Program-made: the position numbers and the translations under genes | Assembly (NCBI RefSeq): GCF_006363915.1 | Contig: NZ_CP040946.1 | Length of the DNA stretch: 64,000 nt | Strand: one strand, 5' to 3' | From: Methylophilus medardensis | GTDB taxonomy: Bacteria > Pseudomonadota > Gammaproteobacteria > Burkholderiales > Methylophilaceae | Notes under the pieces: model-generated | Seen by the model: only the letters and a program-made list of their open reading frames with translations | Told to the model about the DNA's origin: nothing | Databases searched by the model: none | In this document: positions 17,020 through 25,897 of the stretch, in pieces | Layout of the letters: each line of letters opens with the position of its first letter | How positions within the stretch are numbered: the stretch's first letter is position 1

Positions 17020-17484
17020 ATGAACCGTCAATTAAATATAGGGGCCGCGCTATTGTTGGGCGTGCTTGCAACCAATGTGGCCAATGCCGCAGAGCTCGTC
17101 ACCGGGGGGTATGCCAGTGAATTTCAAAAAATGGACATGATGAAAATGTTGGATGCGGATGGTAACCATATGGTGAGCCAAGCAGAATTTAATCAGTATC
17201 ACACCGCCGTATTTGACGCATTAGACAAAAATCATGATGGCAGTCTGGACAAGTCGGAATGGACAGGCACCAAGTCTGAGAAGCTGGCGATGATGGCGAC
17301 AGGCGGCTATTTGCGTGAACTGGGCTATGTGGGCATGATGGATGCAGCGGATGCCAACCACGACCATCTGGTTACCAAAGAAGAGTTCTTGCAGTTTCAG
17401 GGTAAGGTGTTTGTAAAACTGGATACCACGGCCGACAAACAACTGGACGCGCAGGAGTTTGTGGCAAAACTGGTGGGCCGCTAG
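17020..17484 (+). CDS. Exported EF-hand calcium-binding protein
   Basis: 154 aa with a 23-residue signal peptide ending at ANA. Four EF-hand loops are visible: DADGNHMVSQAEF, DKNHDGSLDKSEW, DANHDHLVTKEEF and the degenerate DTTADKQLDAQEF. The second is the most canonical, with Asp/Asn/Asp/Ser ligands and the closing acid. The pairing suggests two calcium-binding lobes in the periplasm. Function is unknown; calcium buffering or a regulatory subunit are both possible. Single gene with its own terminator. Confidence 0.9.
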   Translation: MNRQLNIGAALLLGVLATNVANAAELVTGGYASEFQKMDMMKMLDADGNHMVSQAEFNQYHTAVFDALDKNHDGSLDKSEWTGTKSEKLAMMATGGYLRELGYVGMMDAADANHDHLVTKEEFLQFQGKVFVKLDTTADKQLDAQEFVAKLVGR

Positions 17485-17547
17485 CCAGCAAGGCGACACG
17501 CGGAACCGCGGATCAACCGTTGCTCCGCTTGGGCGCTTAAGCCCGTT

Positions 17548-17571
17548 AAAGCCGCTGCGTGCGGCTTTTTT
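17548..17571 (+). terminator. Rho-independent terminator after the EF-hand gene
   Basis: Stem AAAGCCGC / GCGGCTTT with a 5-base loop and a T6 run. It lies between convergent genes and serves mainly the plus strand. Confidence 0.85.
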
Positions 17572-17576
17572 ACTTT

Positions 17577-17813
17577 TTATTTGGCATGCAATCTGGCATT
17601 GAGCTGATCGATCACTTCTGCCCAATCGGCATCCTTGAGTATTTCTTCACGCAAAAAAGTGGCTTGGGCCGGTGTCCAGTAGGGCGCATCTGCCAATGAA
17701 ATATAGCCTGCCAAGTGACGGTGCTTGTGAATAAAACTGTCGATCTCGGCATCACTGGCGGGCAAGCCGAGTTGGGCAAACAAGTGGTTGAGCGTATGTA
17801 GTGAAGCTTCCAT
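17577..17813 (-). CDS. DUF2789 family protein
   Basis: 78 aa. The start is the ATG at 17813, preceded by GCAGGAG; an upstream in-frame start would add 23 residues without similarity. The sequence MEASLHTLNHLFAQLGL...DAPYWTPAQATFLREEI..DADWAEVIDQLNARL matches the small DUF2789 family found in many gamma- and betaproteobacteria. It is all-helical and acidic; its function is unknown. It converges on the EF-hand gene. Confidence 0.88.
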   Translation of the reverse strand: MEASLHTLNHLFAQLGLPASDAEIDSFIHKHRHLAGYISLADAPYWTPAQATFLREEILKDADWAEVIDQLNARLHAK

Positions 17814-17995
17814 GATATTGACTCCTGCAAGGGTGATGACGCTGAAATGTGAGGCCTGTTTCATTGGGGCAAGTGGTGACATCTTAACGCAAGGAGAATT
17901 CCTACACGTTTTTAGGCTGAGACTGATGGTTGCCCCTGACGGATTCCCCCATAGTAGGCATTGATATGGTTCAACGCAAATACAGGAGACAAAGT

Positions 17996-18460
17996 ATGGT
18001 CGATCACAAGGATGTCATTGCCATCTTGAATGCATTAATCGAAGCCTCGAAGGATGGTGAAGCGGGATTCCGCAGTTCGGCAGAACATGTTGATGATGTG
18101 CGTTTGAAAGATTTTTTCTTGCGGCGCTCAAAAGCGGTCGGTGAAAGTGTGCGCGAGTTACAGGCGCTGGTCACTGCTCTGGGTGGCGTGCCGGTCGATG
18201 CGACGTCGATAGGCGGCACATTACATAGACGCTGGATCGACATTAAAGCCGCGTTGACCGCGAACGATCATCTGGCTGTATTGAATGAGACTGAGCGCGG
18301 CGAGAATGTGCTGTTGGCTGCTTATCGCGAGGCTTTGGAAATCGACTTGCCCCCAGAGATCAGGGCGGTGGTGCTGCGCCATCTGCAAGGCATCAAACGC
18401 AATCACAATTTAGTGAAACATGTGCGCGATATCTATACGGTAGAAACCGCTTTTGACTAA
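17996..18460 (+). CDS. PA2169-family four-helix-bundle protein (DUF2383)
   Basis: 154 aa from the ATG at 17996, preceded by AGGAGA. The ferritin-like DUF2383 bundle is visible as DVIAILNALIEASKDGEAGF, then LKDFFLRRSKAVGESVRELQ and LLAAYREALE...VVLRHLQGIKRNHNLV. His and Glu residues are spaced as in ferritin-like proteins, but a full diiron site is not certain. Members are often stress- or stationary-phase-induced. It heads a run of small plus-strand genes (lipoprotein, 60 aa acidic protein) ending in a terminator at 19325. Confidence 0.85.
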   Translation: MVDHKDVIAILNALIEASKDGEAGFRSSAEHVDDVRLKDFFLRRSKAVGESVRELQALVTALGGVPVDATSIGGTLHRRWIDIKAALTANDHLAVLNETERGENVLLAAYREALEIDLPPEIRAVVLRHLQGIKRNHNLVKHVRDIYTVETAFD

Positions 18461-18536
18461 ACATCCCTAATAAGCGCCAGCGGATCATTGCTACCCTTTG
18501 TAGCAATCTTGCGGCTGCCGGCAAACGGAGAACTCA

Positions 18537-18977
18537 ATGATGACATTACAACATTACAGATGCGGCTTAGCCGTGGGCTTGCTCACCCTGGGCTTAGCCG
18601 GGTGTGACCAGGCACCGGAAACAGAAAACGCAAGGGATAACACGCGCCTTGAAGAGCAAGCGCCATTGGAAACAACCGCAAGCGAAATTGCCAAAGAGTA
18701 CGCCGATAACGCGGTCGCCGCAGATAACAAGTTCAAAGACCGGACGTTTAATGTCAGCGGCACGATTGTGGATGTGAATAAAAATGCCATTAATGAACCC
18801 TTTGTCAGCTTGCAAGGCGGCGTAGATGCGACCAAAGAGCCGCAGTTTGCCTTTATTGTGAGCGATAGAGAAAAAGCCTTTAAATTAAAACCCGGCCAGC
18901 ACATCAAGCTGCAATGTAAAGGGCTGGGCGATCTGGCTGAAGCCCCGATGGCGGGCGAGTGCAAGGTGCTTGAGTAA
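18537..18977 (+). CDS. OB-fold (tRNA_anti-like) lipoprotein
   Basis: 146 aa. A type II signal peptide ends in LGLAGC (lipobox), so the Cys at about residue 23 is probably lipidated. A polar linker follows, then from about residue 50 an OB-fold with NKFKDRTFNVSGTIVDV, FVSLQGG, AFIVSD and LKPGQHIKLQCKGLGD, typical of the tRNA_anti-like family. These exported OB-folds are thought to bind ligands in the envelope, not tRNA. GGAG lies 6 bases before the ATG. Confidence 0.85.
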   Translation: MMTLQHYRCGLAVGLLTLGLAGCDQAPETENARDNTRLEEQAPLETTASEIAKEYADNAVAADNKFKDRTFNVSGTIVDVNKNAINEPFVSLQGGVDATKEPQFAFIVSDREKAFKLKPGQHIKLQCKGLGDLAEAPMAGECKVLE

Positions 18978-19064
18978 GCGCATCGCGCATGGTTGCGACA
19001 GCCCCTGCTAGAAAAAACATTGGAAAAATAAACTGAACATATAAACTGAACAAAGGACATGACT

Positions 19065-19247
19065 ATGGCCAAAGACGCTCCCAATCTCATTGAAGAAATT
19101 ATTGATAATGCCCTCAACCCAGCGACGCATCTAGAACATGACGGTGTCACACCCGCACCGCCAGAGGCCAAAAATGGGGATGCTCTGAAGCAAGCGCCTG
19201 ATGACCCCCGCAATGGAAATCTGATGCCAGAGTTAGACCAGCCTTAG
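19065..19247 (+). CDS. Small acidic hypothetical protein
   Basis: 60 aa from the ATG at 19065, seven bases after AAGGA; the ATG at 19059 is too close to that ribosome site. Rich in Asp, Glu, Pro and Asn, so probably disordered. No family recognised. Its ribosome site, position after two similarly directed genes and the terminator downstream support it as a real gene. Confidence 0.6.
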   Translation: MAKDAPNLIEEIIDNALNPATHLEHDGVTPAPPEAKNGDALKQAPDDPRNGNLMPELDQP

Positions 19248-19324
19248 GAGCATCTGCCCGGCTTCGCCTGTATCGCATGGCGCTAGTTAGATTTGCGTTG
19301 TATTAACGCCTAGATGGTCAACAT

Positions 19325-19352
19325 AAAACAGCCGCATTTGCGGCTGTTTTTT
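19325..19352. terminator. Bidirectional rho-independent terminator
   Basis: Perfect 11 bp stem AAAACAGCCGC / GCGGCTGTTTT with a 4-base loop and T-runs readable in both directions. It separates the plus-strand small genes from the convergent bestrophin gene. Confidence 0.9.
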
Positions 19353-19376
19353 CGAGAAAATGCCTGACGATAAAGT

Positions 19377-20240
19377 TTAAAGCAACTCTTCGACGTGCTT
19401 TTTAATATTGGCGGCCAGTTTGGGCGTGGGTAAGTCATTGGTATCTGTGCCAAACGGGTCTTCAATTTCTTCGGCGATAAGCTCTAAACTCGCCAACACA
19501 TAAAAGATAAAAACCACCACCGGGATGACGTAGTAGCCGAGGCTAAACACAAAGCCAAACGGGAGCGTCATGACATAAAAAAAGATGAATTTTTTAATAA
19601 ACGCACTGTATGAGTACGGGATGGGCGTATTTTTAATCCGCTCGCACACGCCACACACTTCTGTAAAGGATTTCAGCTCATCGTTGAGTATAAAAAACTG
19701 TTCGCCGGTGAGTTTGCCCGCGGTGTAAAGCGCGTTGGTTTTTTGAAACAGGCGCTGCGCGATTTGGTTGGGATGGTGCTCGTGGTGATCGATTTCTAAA
19801 TCTAAGCCCTCAAACAGCATTTGGCTGACTTCGACATTCATGAGGTGCTTGGACAGGACGTCGGCATAGGTGGGAATGATTTTTTGAAAGAATTGTTTGT
19901 CTGCATCATCGCTTAAAAATGCCGAGAATTTGATCGCCAAATTGCGACTATTGTTGACCAATGCTCCCCAAGCCTTGCGACCCTCCCACCAGCGGTCGTA
20001 GGCCGTGTTGGTGCGATAAGCCAGCAATAAGGATAAAACGAAGCCGACGGTGGTGTGGATCAGTGACAGATTTTTGACATGGCTGCTGTCCGCCAGCTTC
20101 CAGTACTCCAGTTCGAGATAAGCAATGCCTCCGGCATAAGCGCCAATCAACAGCATCATCGGCATGAGCTGTCTAAAGGTATCCGACTCGTGAAAGCGGA
20201 AGATGAAGGTGAGCCAGTCTTTGGGATTGTATTGAATCAT
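19377..20240 (-). CDS. Bestrophin-family channel protein (UPF0187)
   Basis: 287 aa from the ATG at 20240, which follows CAAGG; an upstream in-frame start is less likely. Four membrane helices are visible, with the family motif LSLLLAYRTNTAYDRWWEGRK (residues about 65-85) and a C-terminal DPFGTDTNDLP. Bacterial bestrophins are pentameric inner-membrane anion or cation channels. Length is normal. The C-terminal EEIEDPFG segment is the acidic belt region of the family. Single gene. Confidence 0.9.
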   Translation of the reverse strand: MIQYNPKDWLTFIFRFHESDTFRQLMPMMLLIGAYAGGIAYLELEYWKLADSSHVKNLSLIHTTVGFVLSLLLAYRTNTAYDRWWEGRKAWGALVNNSRNLAIKFSAFLSDDADKQFFQKIIPTYADVLSKHLMNVEVSQMLFEGLDLEIDHHEHHPNQIAQRLFQKTNALYTAGKLTGEQFFILNDELKSFTEVCGVCERIKNTPIPYSYSAFIKKFIFFYVMTLPFGFVFSLGYYVIPVVVFIFYVLASLELIAEEIEDPFGTDTNDLPTPKLAANIKKHVEELL

Positions 20241-20463
20241 GCCTTGTTGCCTGTAAAAAATCTGCACCAGTTTAACATGGCGTATCGATGCGGGCATGGT
20301 CGCTGGCGACTCTCTCTATGGGTGCTGATGACAGACGATACTGACAAGAAAGTCAGCATCGCTCGTCTTTTTTAGCGGACGGTGATTTGAATACAATACC
20401 CTCATGATCCCGCCACTCGCTCAATGTCGCGGATCCTCTATTCAATATCTTCTGGAGGTTATG

Positions 20464-22287
20464 ATGGATTCCGCCAACGTTGCACGACAATCTGATTTGC
20501 GCACTGAACAGCCATTGCCCGGGATGGGGGCGATTCCGCATGCCGAAGGAGTCGCTTTCAGGGTATGGGCGCCACATGCCGAGCAGGTGTCTGTGATTGG
20601 TGATTTTAATGATTGGCAGGCGGGTAGTGATTTGTGCAGCCAGGAAGGTAACGGTTTTTGGTATGCCAATTTGGCACATGCAAAGCCCGGGGATGCCTAC
20701 CAATATCATTTGATTAACGGTGAACAGCAGTTGCAACGCATAGACCCCTATGCCCGATTGGTGACCCACTCGGCCGGCAACGCACTGGTGCCTGACTTGG
20801 ATTTGTTTCGTGCGCCTGCGGCCGAATTTAAGATGCCGCCATGGAACGAACTGGTCATCTATGAGCTGCACATTGGGACCTTCAACAGTATTGACGGTAA
20901 GGTGGGCACTTTTGATTCGGCCATTGCGCGTTTGCCGCATCTGCAAGCGCTAGGCATTAATGCGGTTGAGGTGATGCCGATTGCCGAGTTTGCCGGCGAT
21001 TACTCTTGGGGCTATAACCCGGCGCATCCGTTTGCCGTTGAGCGCGCCTATGGCGGGCCAGCCGCTTTTCAGCGCTTTGTAGCCGCCGCGCATGCGCTAG
21101 GCATCGCGGTGATTGTGGATGTGGTTTATAACCATTTTGGCCCATCGGATATCAGCTTGTGGCAGTTTGATGGCTGGCAGGAAAATGGCAAGGGTGGCAT
21201 TTATTTTTATAACGACTGGCGATCCACCACGCCTTGGGGCGATACCCGGCCAGATTATGGCCGAGGCGAGGTGCGGCAGTATATTTTTGACAATGCAATG
21301 ATGTGGTTAGAGGATTATCACGCTGATGGCTTGCGTTATGACATGACCTTGTATATTCGCAGTGTTGAAGCGAGTACGCAGCAGATGATTGTTGAGGGCT
21401 GGAGCCTATTGCAGTGGATTAATAGCGAAGTGGCGCGGCGTTATCCTGGCAAGATCACAATCGCAGAAGATTTGCAAAGCAGCGCAGAATTGACGCTGAA
21501 ACACGAAGACGGCGGTGCGCATTTTAGCAGCCAATGGGATGCCGCATTTGTGCATCCGGTGCGGGCTGCACTGATCGAAATGGATGATGCTAACCGTGCC
21601 ATGCCTGCTGTGCGCGATGCGCTGCTCAAGCGTTATAACGATGATGCATTTGAACGGGTGGTCTACACTGAATCGCATGACGAAGTGGCAAACGGCAAAC
21701 AACGCTTGGTTTCTGAAATTGATCCCAACGAGCATCCTGGGCGCTATGCCATTAAACGCGCTTGCCTAGGCGCTGCGCTGGTGATGACGGCGCCGGGCAT
21801 CCCCATGCTGTTTCAAGGCCAAGAGTTTTTGCGTGATCAGTGGTTTCGCGACGACCGGCCTATAGATTGGCAGCGCGCTGAGGATTATGCGGGCATAGTG
21901 GCGTTGCACCGCGATCTGATTCAGTTACGCTTGAATCGGGGCGGGCATGCTGCGGGGTTGAGTGGGCAACATGCTGCGGTGTATCACGTCAACGACGATG
22001 CCAAAGTCATTGTCATGCATCGCTGGAAAGAGGGCGGCGCCGGGGATGATGTGATCGTGGTGTATCACTTTGCCGAGGGCCGGTTAGAAGATTATGCGAT
22101 CGGCTTGCCGCAGGCCGGCGAGTGGAAGCTGCGATTGAACAGTGATGCGACAATTTATCATGCAGAGATGGATGATACCGTCTCTGGCGATGTCATTGCC
22201 AAGGCCGAGGCGCGCGATGGTCAAGCGTTCTCAGCGGCGGTTAACATTGGCGCTTATAGCTGCCTGATTTACACACAAGCGCAATAA
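20464..22287 (+). CDS. GH13 alpha-glucan branching-type enzyme
   Basis: 607 aa from the ATG at 20464, five bases after GGAGG. A CBM48 domain (RVWAPHAEQVSVIGDFNDW) precedes a GH13 barrel. Catalytic segments: DVVYNHF (region I), DGLRYDMT (nucleophile Asp), TIAEDLQ (acid/base Glu) and YTESHDEV (region IV). SHDEV and the CBM48 suit glycogen branching enzyme, but YNHF and RYDMT depart from classical GlgB (which has PAHF and RVDAV) and approach trehalose-forming hydrolases. No glgA, glgC or treY is near. Branching enzyme is the best guess; substrate is open. Confidence 0.8.
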   Translation: MDSANVARQSDLRTEQPLPGMGAIPHAEGVAFRVWAPHAEQVSVIGDFNDWQAGSDLCSQEGNGFWYANLAHAKPGDAYQYHLINGEQQLQRIDPYARLVTHSAGNALVPDLDLFRAPAAEFKMPPWNELVIYELHIGTFNSIDGKVGTFDSAIARLPHLQALGINAVEVMPIAEFAGDYSWGYNPAHPFAVERAYGGPAAFQRFVAAAHALGIAVIVDVVYNHFGPSDISLWQFDGWQENGKGGIYFYNDWRSTTPWGDTRPDYGRGEVRQYIFDNAMMWLEDYHADGLRYDMTLYIRSVEASTQQMIVEGWSLLQWINSEVARRYPGKITIAEDLQSSAELTLKHEDGGAHFSSQWDAAFVHPVRAALIEMDDANRAMPAVRDALLKRYNDDAFERVVYTESHDEVANGKQRLVSEIDPNEHPGRYAIKRACLGAALVMTAPGIPMLFQGQEFLRDQWFRDDRPIDWQRAEDYAGIVALHRDLIQLRLNRGGHAAGLSGQHAAVYHVNDDAKVIVMHRWKEGGAGDDVIVVYHFAEGRLEDYAIGLPQAGEWKLRLNSDATIYHAEMDDTVSGDVIAKAEARDGQAFSAAVNIGAYSCLIYTQAQ

Positions 22288-22354
22288 GGCTTCAAGCAAA
22301 ATCAGGCTGCCCGGTGCGCTACACCTGCGTGCTCTCAGGCAGGCATTGCGCCCA

Positions 22355-22534
22355 CTAAGGGAGCCCAATGAGTTTGAGATATTCTTCTAAGGTGAGCGTG
22401 AGGGCTTGCAGTGATTGATTCACCTCATCTAGGTGCTGGTTGCCGTTCAAGTGCAGTTGTTCAAGCAGGGCTTTGTGCGCTTCAACGGCCTCTAAATGCG
22501 CTTCTAGTTTCGCTTCTTTGAGTGTTTGGGTCAT
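22355..22534 (-). CDS. Small coiled-coil-like protein, 59 aa
   Basis: A short frame from the ATG at 22534 to TAG at 22355. It starts MTQTLKEAKLEAHLEAVEAH and ends TLEEYLKLIGLP, helical and Leu/Glu-rich, with a likely coiled coil throughout. AAGGAG lies 7 bases before the ATG, which strongly supports translation. No family recognised. It sits between glgB-like and ygjP-like genes on the opposite strand. Confidence 0.7.
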   Translation of the reverse strand: MTQTLKEAKLEAHLEAVEAHKALLEQLHLNGNQHLDEVNQSLQALTLTLEEYLKLIGLP

Positions 22535-22665
22535 TTTAAATGCTCCTTGTGCATCCGGTTACTCTAACAGGGTTTGCCGGCCTAAGGTGGATCTAGCCCT
22601 CATGCATGCCGGTTTGCACCAATCGTTGGCCACTGCGCTGGCCTGAACTGTTTTAAAATACGGGC

Positions 22666-23199
22666 ATGTCTAGCGCTTTAATTCAGCAATATCTTCCCGG
22701 TTATCCTGCCCATGTGCATGCGCAGATTTTGCATTTGCATACGCAAGGCCAGTTACAGACCTATCTGCAAACGCGTTACCCGCAACCGCACACCATTCAG
22801 AGCGACAAAGCCTTATACGATTTTTGTAGTGCGTTAAAACAACGCTATTTAAAAAACGCGCCCTTGCTCGACAAGGTGCATTTTGATAACCGCTTGACGA
22901 TTGAAAAGCAAACCTTGGGCCTCAATCGGGCGGTTTCGCGCGTGCAAGGCGGTAAGCTCAAGGCGAAAAAAGAGATTCGCATCTCGGCATTTTTCAAAAA
23001 TACACCGCTGGCATTTTTGCAAATGATTGTAGTGCATGAGTTAGCCCATTTAAAAGAACGCGATCATGACAAGGCGTTTTACCAATTGTGTTTGCATATG
23101 GAACCCAACTACATGCAATACGAGTTTGATTGTCGGGTGTATCTGTTGTCACAGGTGTTAGCCAGCCAATTAAACAGCGCGGCGGTCGAGCCGATTTAA
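22666..23199 (+). CDS. YgjP-like metallopeptidase-domain protein
   Basis: 177 aa soluble protein. The zinc motif HELAHLKERDH (HEXXH plus a downstream His) is in place at about residues 125-135, within the YgjP/SprT-like zincin fold. IRISAFFKNTPLAFLQMIV is the strand and helix leading to it. Physiological substrate unknown. It ends 8 bases from the convergent methyltransferase gene. Confidence 0.88.
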   Translation: MSSALIQQYLPGYPAHVHAQILHLHTQGQLQTYLQTRYPQPHTIQSDKALYDFCSALKQRYLKNAPLLDKVHFDNRLTIEKQTLGLNRAVSRVQGGKLKAKKEIRISAFFKNTPLAFLQMIVVHELAHLKERDHDKAFYQLCLHMEPNYMQYEFDCRVYLLSQVLASQLNSAAVEPI

Positions 23200-23207
23200 G
23201 CGATTGT

Positions 23208-24194
23208 TTAAAGCGTAGCCTCAGCACTGATCAGTTGCAACAACAGGTCGGTTTCAACGGTGGGGCGGTTTACCAACAGCCAGACCGCTGCAATTCTATC
23301 TACCTCGGCATAGGCCTGCGTCACCAACTCTTCACTGAAAATATCGGGGTCTAACTCGGTATATTGATAGGTGCAGCCCGCGGCTTTAGTCATGTGTTTG
23401 ACCGCCTCTAAGAAGGGATCGTGGCCATGGGTGATTGCCACGCCGGTGTATAGCATCAGGGTGCCGCCGGGCGCGAGGCGGGTCAGTGCAGCCTCGACAA
23501 TGTTGAGTGAGAGCTGTGCTCCCAGCGGGCCGTCACCATGCCGATAAGCGCGGGCGCTGGGGTCTACCAAGTAGGGTGGGTTGGCAATAATTAAATCAAA
23601 GTCTCCGGGCAACGCTTGTAACAAGTCGCTATAGCAAAACGTCACGTTGCTAATTTGATTGGCTTGGGCATTGATGGCAGCAAGTGATAGCGCCTGTTGG
23701 TTGATATCCACGCCGATGCAGCTAGCATAGGGCAACGCTTCTGCCAGCAAGATGGCACCCACCCCACTGCCGGTCCCAATGTCGACGCAACGTTGGACTT
23801 TGCCCTGCAACGACGCCAGTGCCGCATAAACGGCATGCATGAAACGATAGGTATCCGGGCCAAAAAATACCGCATCCGCCGCGTCCGTCGGAAAACTCGA
23901 ATGCGCAAACAGTTTGTCTTGCAGGCGAGAGACGCGCAATGTGGACTGCCAACCTTGGTCAACGGGGCGTAAGATTCCCGCCGCTTGCATCAGCGCAAAG
24001 AGTGCGTCGTCTATGATGGCCGGTTTGAAGGGCCGGTTCCAGCCAAAAATATCCGCAAGGCTGTTTGCCCAGGCGTTCGCCGGGCGTTGATTCACCCGTT
24101 GATGCGTGACGGGGGTCACGCTTACAAATGCATAGTCGCGTGCGTAGAGTGCTTGCAGCAGCTTTTCTAATGCCGATGAGCTAAGGGTATCCAT
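23208..24194 (-). CDS. SAM-dependent methyltransferase of the HemK/PrmC type
   Basis: 328 aa. The SAM site is VDIGTGSGVGAILLAE and the active-site motif IIANPPYLV, as in N6-adenine and N5-glutamine methyltransferases. Acidic residues after the third strand (CIGVDIN) fit SAM binding. The N-terminal 110 residues are unlike PrmC and may choose the substrate. Several cyanobacterial and proteobacterial homologues are annotated only as methyltransferase small-domain proteins. Substrate not predictable. Divergent from the HDO gene across 200 bp. Confidence 0.85.
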   Translation of the reverse strand: MDTLSSSALEKLLQALYARDYAFVSVTPVTHQRVNQRPANAWANSLADIFGWNRPFKPAIIDDALFALMQAAGILRPVDQGWQSTLRVSRLQDKLFAHSSFPTDAADAVFFGPDTYRFMHAVYAALASLQGKVQRCVDIGTGSGVGAILLAEALPYASCIGVDINQQALSLAAINAQANQISNVTFCYSDLLQALPGDFDLIIANPPYLVDPSARAYRHGDGPLGAQLSLNIVEAALTRLAPGGTLMLYTGVAITHGHDPFLEAVKHMTKAAGCTYQYTELDPDIFSEELVTQAYAEVDRIAAVWLLVNRPTVETDLLLQLISAEATL

Positions 24195-24393
24195 GATGCC
24201 GTCCTCTACAAGTGAATGAATCTAGCTTAGCAGAGTGTGGCGGGTTATTTAATCAGCAAATTCCTACATCAGCCTCCTCAATCGTCTGATAGGTGGCTTG
24301 CCCGCATCTGCGTAACTTGTCTGTCTTCAACTTGCTATTTCAACGTTTGGTTGAGCAATCAGTTCGCAGGTTCATCTATGGGAGGCAGCAGGG

Positions 24394-25863
24394 ATGTCGG
24401 TGATCCACAATGCAATCGAAAAACGTGCCTCAGTCGCGCCTGACTGGGATGCGAAAGCCATGTATTTTTCACTGCTGGCACCTGCCGGTTTTAGCAAAAA
24501 TCGCGCAGAAACTAGTGATTTTCTGTTCGCCAAGTTACGGGAGACCAGCCAACAGCCCAGCACCGTGCCAGTGCACGTAGAACAATTGGAAGCATGGTTG
24601 CTAGAGCAGCATGCGGTGGTTGGGCGTCAATACCAAGCGTATTTAGCCGCCAGAGCGGCGGGCGAACCACGCTGGTATTTCAGCAGCAAAGCACACGCCT
24701 TGTATTTTTTACGTGTGGCGGCGCCCACCAAAATGGTAGATGGCGCTTGGTTGTATGGTCTGACGCGGCATTGGCATGACTCGCGATTTGCTTCTTTGCT
24801 GAAGATTTATTTAGAAGAGCTGGGTAACGGCGTAGAAGCGCACAATCATGTCGCCATGTATCGCAAATTATTAAAAGCGAATGATTGCGATGACTGGCGC
24901 AGCTTAGACGAAAAGTTTTTTACCCAAGGCGCCGTGCAGTTGGCATTGGCGGCCAATACCGAAGCCTTTTTGCCTGAAGTGATTGGGTTTAATTTGGGGT
25001 ATGAGCAATTGCCGCTGCATTTGCTCATTACGGCCTATGAGCTAAAAGAACTCAATATTGATCCCTATTATTTTACCTTGCACACCACCATTGATAACGC
25101 ACACAGTGGGCATGCACGTACAGCCGTGGAGGCGGTCAATGAGGCCATGCCTGCTTTGGCTGACCCTCGGCAATATATGGCGCGCATTGTGGCTGGGGTC
25201 AAGTTAAACGATGCCGGCTTGGGCGCGAAGGCTTTACTAAACCATTTTGATTTGATGGGCGAGCTGGTGCGGCTGCTGCAAAACAAAGCCACCATCGGTC
25301 AGTATATGCACACCCATCGCTGTGTGATTGAAGGAAAAACCCTCAATGCGTGGTTGGCTGACCCCGATGAGATCGCTCGATTATTGTATGCGTTGCAAAA
25401 AATCGGCTGGATTAAACGACACCAAGATCCTGAACAAAGTCACTTTTGGCAGGTGATTGCCGGCTCCCAGGCCCCGATGTTCGGCGTGTTTACCGCCTAT
25501 GAGCGGCAAGTATTGTATGACTGGATCGCCGGGGATGCGCTCGAGCGGTTACCGCGTACAGCACGCCTGGGCCCGCCCTTGCGCATGGCAGACCCCGCAA
25601 CAGGCGCTAAGGCTGACCCAAGCCAGTTACGCGGGAATTTATACGATTTGCGTTCTGGCCACTTGATGACTAAGCCAGTGCCCCTGCCGGGTGACTTTGA
25701 TCAAGAGGCGACCATGGTGCGCTATTTGCAGGGTTTGGGCGCGCGCCGCATGGATTTTTTGGTGGATTGCATATCGCCTGCCGAACACTACACCTCATTA
25801 GGTTTGTGTGCCACCCGCCATTTTAAAGCTTATCTGGAGTCGCCTGATCCACACATCAGATGA
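24394..25863 (+). CDS. Iron-containing redox enzyme (heme-oxygenase-like diiron family)
   Basis: 489 aa. The central region (about 130-260) has YLEELGNGVEAHNHVAMY and later LLITAYELKELNIDPYYFTLHTTID with H..GHA. The EEL..G....NH and E...H..D spacing fits the HDO diiron fold, which oxidises amino acids or fatty acids. The N-terminal 130 residues and a C-terminal 200-residue extension (WLADPDEIARLLYALQKIGW and a SAEHYTSLGL end) make it longer than minimal HDO proteins. No pathway partner lies nearby, so substrate is open. Confidence 0.75.
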   Translation: MSVIHNAIEKRASVAPDWDAKAMYFSLLAPAGFSKNRAETSDFLFAKLRETSQQPSTVPVHVEQLEAWLLEQHAVVGRQYQAYLAARAAGEPRWYFSSKAHALYFLRVAAPTKMVDGAWLYGLTRHWHDSRFASLLKIYLEELGNGVEAHNHVAMYRKLLKANDCDDWRSLDEKFFTQGAVQLALAANTEAFLPEVIGFNLGYEQLPLHLLITAYELKELNIDPYYFTLHTTIDNAHSGHARTAVEAVNEAMPALADPRQYMARIVAGVKLNDAGLGAKALLNHFDLMGELVRLLQNKATIGQYMHTHRCVIEGKTLNAWLADPDEIARLLYALQKIGWIKRHQDPEQSHFWQVIAGSQAPMFGVFTAYERQVLYDWIAGDALERLPRTARLGPPLRMADPATGAKADPSQLRGNLYDLRSGHLMTKPVPLPGDFDQEATMVRYLQGLGARRMDFLVDCISPAEHYTSLGLCATRHFKAYLESPDPHIR

Positions 25864-25897
25864 ACTGGCCCACGTGTTGACGGTACACCAACAAAGC

